Shown here: positions 44,225-51,989 of the stretch, in pieces
How the letters are laid out: each line of letters begins with the position of its first letter
How positions within the stretch are numbered: the stretch's first letter is position 1
Assembly: GCF_900110485.1 (NCBI RefSeq)
Contig: NZ_FODY01000016.1
Coordinates: 32,295-96,294 of the forward strand
Origin: Propionispora vibrioides
GTDB lineage: Bacteria > Bacillota > Negativicutes > Propionisporales > Propionisporaceae
DNA: 64,000 nucleotides
Reading direction: 5' to 3'
Translations under genes and position numbers: made by a program
The notes under the pieces: generated by a model
The model's input: the letters and a program-made list of their open reading frames with translations, nothing else
What the model was told of the DNA's origin: nothing
Databases searched by the model: none

Positions 44225-44647
44225 CTATTCCCTCCCTATTATGTGTATTTCCTCTTCACTGCTCGTTCCCTGCACAATCCGGAACCCTTTCACCACCGGC
44301 TGCTCCCGGTCGAGCAGCGACACAATGACATAACTTGCCTGCGGATCAAAGGCCAGACGCTTATCTTCTGCCGAAGGACGTGCCGGCGATGCCGGATGGC
44401 TATGAAAATTGCCCAGCAGGCTCCATCCCTGTCGCCGCATATCTTTAACAGCCGCGAATTGTTCCTTCGGGTCCATCGAAAAATGCTCCGGACTGTTATC
44501 CAGATTGGCTAGCGGATATACCTTTTCCACCACTTTGTTGCCCGCTGCATCCACCGTTCCCCCTAACAGGCCGCAGGCCTCTACGGGTGCAGCAGCAAGG
44601 GCTTGCCGGACTAGTTCACCATAACCGGACTCGGTTAAAATAATCAA
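44225..44647 (-). CDS. JAMM metalloprotease that trims a sulfur carrier (HcyD/Mec type)
   Basis: 140 aa JAB1/MPN+ protein. Zinc/catalytic residues Glu23 (VEACGLL), His82, His84 and Asp95 (HSHP-x7-SAED). Members of this branch remove residues after the C-terminal Gly-Gly of small sulfur carriers, or release amino acids from them. The HcyS-like protein in this operon ends GGGRA, so it needs exactly such processing. Confidence 0.88.
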   Translation of the reverse strand: MIILTESGYGELVRQALAAAPVEACGLLGGTVDAAGNKVVEKVYPLANLDNSPEHFSMDPKEQFAAVKDMRRQGWSLLGNFHSHPASPARPSAEDKRLAFDPQASYVIVSLLDREQPVVKGFRIVQGTSSEEEIHIIGRE

Positions 44648-44677
44648 ACCAGGCTCCTCCTTTCGCCATTACCGTTC

Positions 44678-45493
44678 TTATTTATGGGCCACCTCGCACA
44701 CCGCCTGCTCGTAATCAATCAGTTCGGTTATGGTCGGCTGCTCACCGCACACCTGACATTTGGCATTACCAGGCAGTTTCACCTTCCGGAAATTCATGGT
44801 CAGCGCATCATAGGTAAGCAACTGACCGGTAAGCAGTTCGCCTACTCCCAGTATGTATTTAAGCGCTTCCGTAGCCTGTATGGTACCGATAATCCCACCC
44901 ATGACCCCCAATACTCCCGCCTGTTTACAGGTCGGAACAGCATCAGGCGGCGGCGGGGCATGAAAAATACAGCGATAGCAAGGACCCTGGCCGGGAACAT
45001 AGGTCATGGTTTGCCCTTGAAACCGGATAATTCCGGCATGGGAAAATGGCTTTCTCAGCAGCACACAGGCATCATTAATCAAAAACTTGGCCGGAAAATT
45101 ATCGGTGCCGTCAATAATAAAATCGTAATCCCGATCCTGGATAATGCCTGTGATATTGCCGGCATTAACCCACTCCTGGTAGGTATGGACGGTGACATCG
45201 GGATTCAGCTCCACGATAGTTTCTTTGCCTGACTGCACTTTGGGCTTGCCTACATCCCTGGTCTGATGAATGATCTGCCGCTGCAGGTTGGATAACTCCA
45301 CCGAGTCAAAATCCACCAGACCAATTGCACCAACCCCCGCCGCCGCTAAAAATACCGCCGCCGGAGCCCCCAAACCACCGGTCCCGACAATAAGCACCTT
45401 ACTGCCCAGCAGCTTTCGCTGTCCTTTTACACCGACCTCTTTGAGAATAATATGACGCGAATACCTTTCCAGTTGCTCATTGGTAAAACTCAC
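44678..45493 (-). CDS. ThiF/MoeB/HesA adenylyltransferase (HcyF type)
   Basis: 271 aa E1-like enzyme. ATP loop GTGGLGAPAAVFLAAAGVG near 38, catalytic Asp in IIDGTDNFPAKF near 127, and Zn cysteines (YRCIFH...TC near 172-190 and CQVC near 247). No rhodanese domain. It adenylates the C-terminal Gly of the carrier at 45490, with which it overlaps by 4 bp. Sulfur could come from sulfide or TusA. Confidence 0.9.
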   Translation of the reverse strand: MSFTNEQLERYSRHIILKEVGVKGQRKLLGSKVLIVGTGGLGAPAAVFLAAAGVGAIGLVDFDSVELSNLQRQIIHQTRDVGKPKVQSGKETIVELNPDVTVHTYQEWVNAGNITGIIQDRDYDFIIDGTDNFPAKFLINDACVLLRKPFSHAGIIRFQGQTMTYVPGQGPCYRCIFHAPPPPDAVPTCKQAGVLGVMGGIIGTIQATEALKYILGVGELLTGQLLTYDALTMNFRKVKLPGNAKCQVCGEQPTITELIDYEQAVCEVAHK

Positions 45494-45699
45494 GCTCTGC
45501 CACCTCCCATAAAGTACAAAAATTCCACTTGGTCACCGTCTTTCAGCAACGTGGCGGCAAAATTCTCCCGGTCGATCCATTCATCATTGATTTGTACCGT
45601 CACATAATTGGCCATTTCCACCTGTTGGCTTGCCAGCAATTGGTCCACATTGATGGCTTCCGCCAAGACCAATTCGTCGCCATTTACTATAATTTTCAT
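45490..45699 (-). CDS. ThiS/MoaD-like sulfur carrier ending GGGRA (HcyS type)
   Basis: 69 aa ubiquitin-like carrier (MKIIVNGDELVLAEAINVDQLL start). It ends MGGGRA, so Arg-Ala must be removed before the Gly-Gly end can be thiocarboxylated. In W. succinogenes the analogous HcyS has a C-terminal extra residue removed by HcyD, and its thiocarboxylate gives sulfur to MetY to form homocysteine. The MetY in this window (55541) is the natural acceptor. First gene of the operon, about 60 bp after leader RNA copy 14. Confidence 0.88.
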   Translation of the reverse strand: MKIIVNGDELVLAEAINVDQLLASQQVEMANYVTVQINDEWIDRENFAATLLKDGDQVEFLYFMGGGRA

Positions 45700-45758
45700 A
45701 GTTTCAACCCTCCTTTCTATTGCTGGGAAATCGTTGACACAGTGAACCTATCACCAGG

Positions 45759-45826
45759 CAAAAAGAGGTTAAGGAGATTCCTACACCCGTAAGAATCCCC
45801 TTAACCTCCAAAGATTTGGTCAGCCA
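45759..45826 (-). promoter_or_regulatory. Leader RNA copy 14, upstream of hcyS operon
   Basis: Minus strand: GGCU-GA, P2 CCAA/UUGG (extendable to CCAAA/UUUGG), A, GGUUAAGG pairing back to GGCU through wobbles and opening the terminator closed by CCTTAACC, then TCTTTTT. P2 is completely different from UCAG/CUGA yet fully paired. Confidence 0.78.
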
Positions 45827-45900
45827 AGAATTCAGCGCCGCTTCCTTATCTACATCACGATCTTATTTCCCCGTATCAGTTTACTGCAGGGTTATTACCG

Positions 45901-46308
45901 TCAGGAGCAGCCACCGCAGGAGCCATGACCGCACTGCGTTGCACAGCCGCCGGCCAAGTGCCGCAAATGATTGTTCCTGATAAATTTTCCCCGCTTACCG
46001 TAAGCCTCCAGGGCTTTATCAATCCGCCCCGACACCATAAGCGACAGAAGGCCTTGCTGTTGCAGTTCCCGTTCTGCCCGGGGACCAATTTGAGCAGTTA
46101 GCACGACTTCCACATCAAGGAGCAGCCCGACTTTTTGCCCATGCAAATCCTCCGCTGCCGAATCAGTGTTGGCAGCCAAAAGCTGCCGGCGCTCCAGCAG
46201 CCGGTACTCACCCTGCTCATTGACTTCATAAATCCAAAACTCACCAGCCCGGCCAAAGTGCTCATCAATCAGTTCACCATCCGTGCTGGTCACCGCGACC
46301 TTTGCCAT
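45901..46308 (-). CDS. NifX/NafY-like cofactor-binding protein
   Basis: 135 aa, dinitrogenase iron-molybdenum cofactor biosynthesis fold (VAVTSTDGELIDEHFGRAGEFWIYEV...), related to the C-terminal domain of the NifB at 12083. The C-terminal tail is Cys/His/Gly rich (HLAGGCATQCGHGSCGGCS), a possible extra metal site. It may carry the NifB product to the NifDK-like pairs. ATG at 46308 with GGGAGG 8 bp upstream. Confidence 0.83.
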   Translation of the reverse strand: MAKVAVTSTDGELIDEHFGRAGEFWIYEVNEQGEYRLLERRQLLAANTDSAAEDLHGQKVGLLLDVEVVLTAQIGPRAERELQQQGLLSLMVSGRIDKALEAYGKRGKFIRNNHLRHLAGGCATQCGHGSCGGCS

Positions 46309-46346
46309 ATATAGCACCTCCCTTATTCATTCACCGGCCGCTTTTC

Positions 46347-47147
46347 TCAAACGGCGACCGGTACCGCATCGGCAAGCAATCCCGCCAGCCGCCGGCCAAT
46401 AATCTGCTGAAACTCCGCCTGTTTGCCTGTTGCGCCATGATCAAACTCAGTTACGACAAATTCCTTAGGCGCCTGGTACTGCTCGTATAGCTCCTGGGAG
46501 CCCGCCAGCGGCACCACCACGTCCGCTGTCCCGTGAATAATCAGCAACGGTGTGGTAAGCCGGCTCGCCGCGCTGATTGGGTCATAGTCCTGGGTAGCCA
46601 AGCCTTTGACAAACTGACTGTACAGAGTGAAGCCCCGGTCAAAGAAATTTTCAATCTTCTCGCCGCGCAAAGACTTCTGCCAAAGTTCCGGCCCGATGAT
46701 CCGTTCCCGGAAATTAGCCACCGGCTTGGTTACCGGCGCGAAAACAATACGGGCCACTACCCGCTCGATTTGATCTTCGTGTGTCAGTACCACCAGCCCG
46801 CCCAGACTGTGACCATAAAGCACCACCGGTGATGTGGCAAACTGCTCCTGTCCGTCCACCCACTGCAGCACATTGGTCAAATCCTCCTGCCAGCCGGCTA
46901 CGCTGGTATCAGTGGCAAAATCGCCGTCGCTGTCACCGGAGCCGATATAATCAAAACGCAGCACACCGTAGCCTGCTTTTTCTAAAAAATTAGCTAAATG
47001 TAACGTAAGATGGTTATACCCCACCTTATTGCCGGTAAAACCATGGCACAGCACCAACAACGGAGTTCCCGGTTTAAAGCCTTCCGGCAAGTGCAGCATG
47101 GCCGACAGGCGCTGTCTTCTGCTGGCAATCCATAGATGTTCTTTCAT
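46347..47147 (-). CDS. Alpha/beta hydrolase
   Basis: 266 aa serine hydrolase: oxyanion HGFTGNK near 36, nucleophile GHSLGG near 118, acid Asp in HGTADVVVP near 208, His in EFDHGATG near 240. Substrate unknown, esterase or thioesterase-like. It shares leader RNA copy 15 with the NifX-like gene, 38 bp downstream, so it may act on an organosulfur ester in the same pathway; this is inference. Confidence 0.85.
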   Translation of the reverse strand: MKEHLWIASRRQRLSAMLHLPEGFKPGTPLLVLCHGFTGNKVGYNHLTLHLANFLEKAGYGVLRFDYIGSGDSDGDFATDTSVAGWQEDLTNVLQWVDGQEQFATSPVVLYGHSLGGLVVLTHEDQIERVVARIVFAPVTKPVANFRERIIGPELWQKSLRGEKIENFFDRGFTLYSQFVKGLATQDYDPISAASRLTTPLLIIHGTADVVVPLAGSQELYEQYQAPKEFVVTEFDHGATGKQAEFQQIIGRRLAGLLADAVPVAV

Positions 47148-47191
47148 ATAATTCGTCCTCCTTTATGACAAGTATCCGGCGGCTTCCCTTA

Positions 47192-47355
47192 GGGAAGCAC
47201 TGATTTATTCACACTGCACATCCTGACGGATCTTTTTCCGCCTAGCTGCGTCAGCAAAACCTTGAAATAGGAACCGCTATTCCTGCGGTTTTACTTCCTT
47301 GCCAGTCGAAAAAATCTCTCGCCAGTCTGGCAGGCTTATTAAATCAGCGGTTCCC
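47192..47355. repeat. MITE family 1, copy 2 (164 bp)
   Basis: Ends GGGAAGCACTGATTTA and its inverted partner TAAATCAGCGGTTCCC, flanked by TA on both sides. It sits between leader copy 15 and the hydrolase start codon, so it is transcribed in the 5' UTR. Confidence 0.85.
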
Positions 47356-47362
47356 TACCAAC

Positions 47363-47430
47363 CAAAAAAGGTCAAAAGAGATTGACAAATTGCCAATTTC
47401 TTTTGACCTTCAGTTATCTGATGAGCCAGG
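47363..47430 (-). promoter_or_regulatory. Leader RNA copy 15, upstream of hydrolase-nifX unit
   Basis: Minus strand: GGCU-CA, P2 UCAG/CUGA (loop AUAA), A, GGUC pairing to GGCU; terminator GGTCAAAAGAAA/TCTTTTGACC with TTTTTT. Internal loop CA replaces GA. Confidence 0.78.
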
Positions 47431-47456
47431 ACACTCACTATATTACCTTTGTATTA

Positions 47457-47485
47457 ACTGTACCACCTGCACCACTTCTTGTCAA
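47457..47485 (-). promoter_or_regulatory. Sigma-A promoter for hydrolase-nifX unit
   Basis: TTGACA (47480-47485), 17 bp, TACAGT (47457-47462), starting 15 bp after the pair C stop codon. Confidence 0.72.
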
Positions 47486-47500
47486 CGGATAACCTTGCTT

Positions 47501-48817
47501 TTACCGGTACGTGTCCAGCACCCGGTCATACAGATCCTCAATCAGCCGGAGCCCCCCGTTATAGCCGGCGTAGCCGCCATGCAGCACCAGGCGGTAAGCG
47601 ACCGGCACGCTGACAATTAAAAGGTCGGCACCGATCTCTTTGGCTAAATCCCGTTCCCAGCCGCTGCCGATAATCAACGACCGGTTTTTCCGCTCATCGG
47701 CCCGGATTTCCTCCTGAATAGCGCCGCCGTCAATAGAAAAGCGGACTTCGGCGGAACGGAGCGGGGAAATATTGGCAAACTGGCTGCGTACAGCTTCCTG
47801 ATACTCCTCCGGTATATTATCAATCACAAACTGTCTGGCCGGAATAATACCGAGCTCATTCAACAGATATTTCGCCAGGCCGACAGCATAGGTTGCGTCT
47901 AAAATGGTATAAAACCGCCGCGGCAGGCCGTAGCGGAATTCCAGCATAAAGTCCGCCGTTCTCTCAATATGCATATAAAACCGTTCTTCTTCTTTTTGAA
48001 TAAATTGTTCTGCCTTCTGCCGGTCTACATTGGCAAAACCGGCCACTTCCCGTAAGAATTTTGAGGTTTCATTGCCGCCGACCGGCAGATAGGGGAAATG
48101 ATAATAGGCGGTTCCATATTTTTGTTCCAGGTGTTTGGCAATCCCCAGTCCGGACCAGGCATTGACAACCAGGTTGAATTCGGCCTTGGGAATGGTCTTC
48201 CATTCGTCAACCCCGCCCGAACCTACGCCGAACAAAATGTTGACCTTAAGACCGATGCCTTCCAGAATACGCTTAAGCTCTTCCAGATTGCCGTTCCAGT
48301 ACGGGTCCTGATAGGGAATGGTCGCAAACACGTTAACCAGTCCCGGCTGTTTCGTTCTGCCCGGGCTGAACTTGTCAACATATTGATCGATAATAGCGTT
48401 AACCACCTTTTCATGGCTTACGTAATTATTGCTTTTAAAACCACCGGTTTCCACATACACAATAGGTTTATCCTGCGCCTGATACTGACCGGTCACCTGA
48501 CCAATGTCGTCGCCGACAATGTCCGAAGTACAACCGGTCAGGACCACATAGAGATCGGCGTCAATCACTTTGAACGCACCCTCGATTACATGCTTCAGCT
48601 TTTCTTCCCCGCCAAAGACAATCTCCGCTTCACTGGCATTGGTGCAGGGTACGGTATTCCCGCCGGCATAGCCTTCCCCCTGACCCAGCAGCCGGTTGAT
48701 TTTATCGCCGCAGCCCGGGCCGGCATGCAGAATCGGCACCGCCCGTTTAATGGCTACGATAGACTGTTGAGCGCCGAGAGCGCAGGAATAACGGGGCTGT
48801 TCAATAAATGTCGACAT
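47501..48817 (-). CDS. Nitrogenase-like component 1 beta subunit, pair C
   Basis: NifK-like protein, 438 aa from the ATG at 48817, which matches the start of the other K-like proteins (MSTFIEQPRYSC); the open frame extends upstream inside the D gene but is not needed. Cys12, Cys36 and Cys96 are the beta P-cluster ligands. Overlaps the alpha gene by 17 bp. Confidence 0.87.
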   Translation of the reverse strand: MSTFIEQPRYSCALGAQQSIVAIKRAVPILHAGPGCGDKINRLLGQGEGYAGGNTVPCTNASEAEIVFGGEEKLKHVIEGAFKVIDADLYVVLTGCTSDIVGDDIGQVTGQYQAQDKPIVYVETGGFKSNNYVSHEKVVNAIIDQYVDKFSPGRTKQPGLVNVFATIPYQDPYWNGNLEELKRILEGIGLKVNILFGVGSGGVDEWKTIPKAEFNLVVNAWSGLGIAKHLEQKYGTAYYHFPYLPVGGNETSKFLREVAGFANVDRQKAEQFIQKEEERFYMHIERTADFMLEFRYGLPRRFYTILDATYAVGLAKYLLNELGIIPARQFVIDNIPEEYQEAVRSQFANISPLRSAEVRFSIDGGAIQEEIRADERKNRSLIIGSGWERDLAKEIGADLLIVSVPVAYRLVLHGGYAGYNGGLRLIEDLYDRVLDTYR

Positions 48818-50282
48818 GGGCGTCACCTCTGAGAAAAGAAAATGGATTTTGCTCCAGCCACCATTTGGTATAAGGCATGGTACTATGTTTGGCAAGATTG
48901 GTGACAAACTCTCTGTTATCAAGCGTTTCCAGTATCCGCTCCGCGTAATTAAGAACTCCCTGATAACCAAACCCAAACTGCTCGTCACCGATCAGCAAAG
49001 TAGGGATACCCAGTTTGGCACCCCAAAGGGTCATGCCCCCGTGTCTGGCAATCATGATATCCGGCCGAACTTTGTTCAGGATATTCACCAGTTCGTAGGC
49101 TTGTTTGTTGCAGACATTATAGTTGGGCACATCGCCATAGGTATTGACATCATGAGCCAGCGCATCGGAGGTAATATCGCCATTATCATAGATCGGATCA
49201 TGATGAAAAATGGCCGCCCCCTGAACCTCCAGCCCCAATTCTCTAAGCAGCGCAATCAAGGCATGCCCGTGGGCGGCTCCTGCCGTCAGGTAGGCGGTTT
49301 TTCCCTGCAGTTGCCGGCGAAACTCCTCCAGCTTTGGCAGCACCCGCTGATGCTCCCGGACAATCAGTTTTTCAATTTCCTGTTCCCGGTCCAATACCCG
49401 TCCCAGTTCCCGCAGCCAATTGTCCGTTCCGGCTATTCCATAGGCCGGCGGGGCTTTGATTTCCGGCACACCGTATACCTGTTCCAGCGCTGCACCGATA
49501 TAGGTCCCCAGCGTTGGGCAGATCTGGACGGTCGCTGCCGCCTCGGCGATATGTTCCAACTGGGCAACGGTGGAAAAAGGAACGATATAGTCGGCTTCGT
49601 AGCCTAGGGGGTTCAAGATTTCGTCGAAGATTTTGCTGCCCCAAAAGTTGATAATGTTTACTTTATTGCTTTTCTGCTGCGGCGGTTTCACGATCTTCCT
49701 GACAATGGAATGGTACGCCGCATCAAAGCCCGTTGTCCAGATTTTGGACTTAAACCCTTCACAGAAGCAGCCTACCACGGGAATGCCCAGTTCTTCGGCC
49801 AACGCATTGGCCACACCCTCGACATCATCACCGATAATGCCGGAGGCGCAGGAGGTCGTTATAAAAATGGCCTTCGGCTTTACCCGCCGGAAAACTGCCC
49901 GGATCGTGTCTTCCAGCTTTTGCGTCGCGCCAAAAATGGTATCCTCTTCTTCGATATTGGTGTTAAAATACCGGCCGATTACCGGTGGCAGTTCACGTTC
50001 CATCTGACCTACCCGGTAAACAAAATTAAACGTAAACATGTCACCCGCACAACCTATCGGGGCATGATTAACCACTGCCGCATCCTGAATCATGGAAAGC
50101 TGGCAAAAGGCGTTGCCCGAACTGCAGCCCATGCACTGGCTGAAGCTCCGGTCACTGTCTCTTAGTTTTCCGGCCCGCGAACACTGCACCAGTTCCCGGG
50201 CGGTTCCCTCAAAGCCGGTGATCGAACCCAACCGGGCTTCCCGTGTTAACACCTCTGCTGCTTTAAGATTAATGGCACTCAT
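48801..50282 (-). CDS. Nitrogenase-like component 1 alpha subunit, pair C
   Basis: NifD-like protein, 493 aa. Cys53, Cys78 and Cys145 are the P-cluster ligands; Cys255 (VQICPTLGTYI) matches the cofactor ligand. The His442 position reads Phe (FGFGYQG). Additional N-terminal Cys34 and Cys50. It shares the TREARLGSITGFEGT opening with pairs B and D. Controlled by leader copy 16; the Cys/Met PLP enzyme is encoded next upstream. Confidence 0.87.
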   Translation of the reverse strand: MSAINLKAAEVLTREARLGSITGFEGTARELVQCSRAGKLRDSDRSFSQCMGCSSGNAFCQLSMIQDAAVVNHAPIGCAGDMFTFNFVYRVGQMERELPPVIGRYFNTNIEEEDTIFGATQKLEDTIRAVFRRVKPKAIFITTSCASGIIGDDVEGVANALAEELGIPVVGCFCEGFKSKIWTTGFDAAYHSIVRKIVKPPQQKSNKVNIINFWGSKIFDEILNPLGYEADYIVPFSTVAQLEHIAEAAATVQICPTLGTYIGAALEQVYGVPEIKAPPAYGIAGTDNWLRELGRVLDREQEIEKLIVREHQRVLPKLEEFRRQLQGKTAYLTAGAAHGHALIALLRELGLEVQGAAIFHHDPIYDNGDITSDALAHDVNTYGDVPNYNVCNKQAYELVNILNKVRPDIMIARHGGMTLWGAKLGIPTLLIGDEQFGFGYQGVLNYAERILETLDNREFVTNLAKHSTMPYTKWWLEQNPFSFLRGDAHVDIY

Positions 50283-50371
50283 CTGGACTCCTCCCCTATC
50301 TCCTGTTGCTGTCTCCGGGAAAACCTAGCCGGTACGCCCCGGTAAGTACAGCTATTTGGATCTCTTTATAC

Positions 50372-50443
50372 AAAAAAGACCGGATTAAACCCCTGCCATG
50401 CAGGAGCTTAATCCGGTCTCCGGTCTATTGATCCGGTCAACCA
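50372..50443 (-). promoter_or_regulatory. Leader RNA copy 16, upstream of pair C
   Basis: Minus strand: GGUU-GA, P2 CCGG/CCGG (an inner UC/GA also possible), A, GACC pairing perfectly but for a closing U-G with GGUU; GACCGGATTAA opens the terminator closed by TTAATCCGGTC and TTTTTT. Both P1 and P2 are replaced by compensated sequences, among the strongest covariation cases in the set. Confidence 0.8.
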
Positions 50444-50465
50444 TACCACTATTTACTTACGCCCT

Positions 50466-50495
50466 ATTGTAAGCTGACCGGCCGGCCCTTGTCAA
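50466..50495 (-). promoter_or_regulatory. Sigma-A promoter for pair C
   Basis: TTGACA (50490-50495), 18 bp, TACAAT (50466-50471). Confidence 0.72.
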
Positions 50496-50528
50496 GCAAG
50501 TTTCGCGGCTCTCTACCCTCACCGATCT

Positions 50529-51710
50529 TTAGGACGATAGCCCGCATTTGACAAAGGCTTGCTCCAGATCGGCGATAATATCCGCCGCAGCCTCCAGGCC
50601 GATACTGAAACGAAGATGTCCGTTCCGGAATTCGGGCGGATAAAAATGATTGCGTTCGTCATCGGGGCCGACATAGACAATCAGACTTTCATCATGACCG
50701 ATGGAAACAGCCGGAACAATTAATTCCAGCGAGTTGATAAACCGGTTATGGATGGCGGCATCGGCTTTTAACCCAAACGCCATAACCCCGGAAAACAACG
50801 ACATTTGTTTTTTGGCAATCCCATGCTGCGGATGACTGCTGAGACCGGGATAAGACACAAAATCCACCGCCCGGTGCCCTGCTAAAAACTCAGCTACCGT
50901 TTGCGCGGTCCGGCTATGCTGCTCCATGCGCAAAGGAAGGGTAACCACACCGCGCATGATCAGCCAGGCATTGAACGGACTGATCACGCCGCCCAGATTG
51001 ACCATGGCCTGCCGCTTGATCCGGTTAATCAGTTCCTTACGGCCAATAACCGCTCCGCCCATGGCATCGCCATGACCGTTAATATATTTAGTCAGGCTGT
51101 GAATGACAAGATCGGCGCCCAACGCCAGCGGCTGCTGCAAATAGGGCGAGGCAAAGGTACTGTCCACGCTCAGCAAGGCTCCGGCCGCCTTGGCAATCCC
51201 GGCGATGGCCGCTATATCGCTGACCCGGGTAGTCGGATTGCCCGGCGTTTCAATATGGATTAACCGGGTATTGGGACGCAGCGCCTGTTTAATCTCTTCC
51301 AGGTTGGCGGTATCCACCAGTGTGGTTTCCACGCCATACTTATCTGGAAAATATTCCTGCAGCAAACGATAAACGGCTATATAGGAAACGTTGGAGCAAA
51401 TGACATGGGACTGACTGTCTAAAAAGGTGAAAAATACACCGGCCAGGGCCGAAACACCGGTGCCCAATACCACGCAGTCTTCTCCCCCCTCCAGGGCGGC
51501 CAGTTTTTCCTGCAGGTAAATCTGATTGGCCGAAGTATTGCGGGTATAAACCAATTGGTCGGGATCGCTCCAGTTCATGGCGGAGGCATCCTCCGGCAAA
51601 CGATAGCTGTTGGCCATCGTCAAGGGTCTTCGAATCGCCCCGGTTTCCTTATCAATGCCATTGCCGGCATGTATGCATTTTGTCCGAAAATCAACCTGTG
51701 TTTTCTTCAT
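50529..51710 (-). CDS. Cys/Met-metabolism PLP enzyme (cystathionine gamma-synthase/lyase or Met gamma-lyase family)
   Basis: 393 aa fold-type I PLP enzyme. PLP lysine in HSLTKYINGHGD near 207; the dimer Tyr-x-Arg reads YTRNTSAN near 55. The usual YGGT/YGCT substrate-loop motif near residue 113 is replaced by VSYIAVY, so reaction specificity cannot be assigned from the standard residues. Its place between pairs C and D, under its own leader (copy 17), suggests it uses or makes methanethiol, sulfide or homocysteine. Confidence 0.82.
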   Translation of the reverse strand: MKKTQVDFRTKCIHAGNGIDKETGAIRRPLTMANSYRLPEDASAMNWSDPDQLVYTRNTSANQIYLQEKLAALEGGEDCVVLGTGVSALAGVFFTFLDSQSHVICSNVSYIAVYRLLQEYFPDKYGVETTLVDTANLEEIKQALRPNTRLIHIETPGNPTTRVSDIAAIAGIAKAAGALLSVDSTFASPYLQQPLALGADLVIHSLTKYINGHGDAMGGAVIGRKELINRIKRQAMVNLGGVISPFNAWLIMRGVVTLPLRMEQHSRTAQTVAEFLAGHRAVDFVSYPGLSSHPQHGIAKKQMSLFSGVMAFGLKADAAIHNRFINSLELIVPAVSIGHDESLIVYVGPDDERNHFYPPEFRNGHLRFSIGLEAAADIIADLEQAFVKCGLSS

Positions 51711-51818
51711 CCCTGCTGTGACCTCTTTTCCGTTATTATTTTTACCCTCAGTATACGCCCTGCCGCCGCGGACCGTCTAGCAAGGTGTGAGGCAGCGAAA
51801 TCCGGTCTTGGCAGTAAA

Positions 51819-51882
51819 CAAAAAGAGCTGAAGGTCAAACGAATTGCGTTCGTTTGACCTTCAGCTCTCTGATCAGTCTATT
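51819..51882 (-). promoter_or_regulatory. Leader RNA copy 17, upstream of Cys/Met PLP enzyme
   Basis: Minus strand: GACU-GA, P2 UCAG/CUGA (loop AGAG), A, GGUC pairing with GACU (compensated relative to AGCU/GGCU). The terminator stem extends through P2 (GAGCTGAAGGTCAAACGAA with its partner, then TTTTTG), so it overlaps the antiterminator more deeply than in other copies. Confidence 0.82.
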
Positions 51883-51933
51883 AGTCTGTAAACTCTAAGA
51901 CTATAGAATTAGGGTTTATAGACCACTAACTAC

Positions 51934-51962
51934 ATCATAGCATACACAGCCCTGCATTTCAA
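51934..51962 (-). promoter_or_regulatory. Sigma-A promoter for Cys/Met PLP enzyme
   Basis: TTGAAA (51957-51962), 17 bp, TATGAT (51934-51939). The 40 nt between it and leader copy 17 contain short TAGTCT/AGACTA repeats. Confidence 0.68.
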
Positions 51963-51989
51963 TCGCTTGCCGGCATTTAGCCGGACAAG

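Noticed and set aside
47501..48988. 57-residue N-terminal extension of pair C NifK-like protein
   Set aside because: It lies inside the alpha gene, and all other K-like proteins start at the equivalent of the ATG at 48817.
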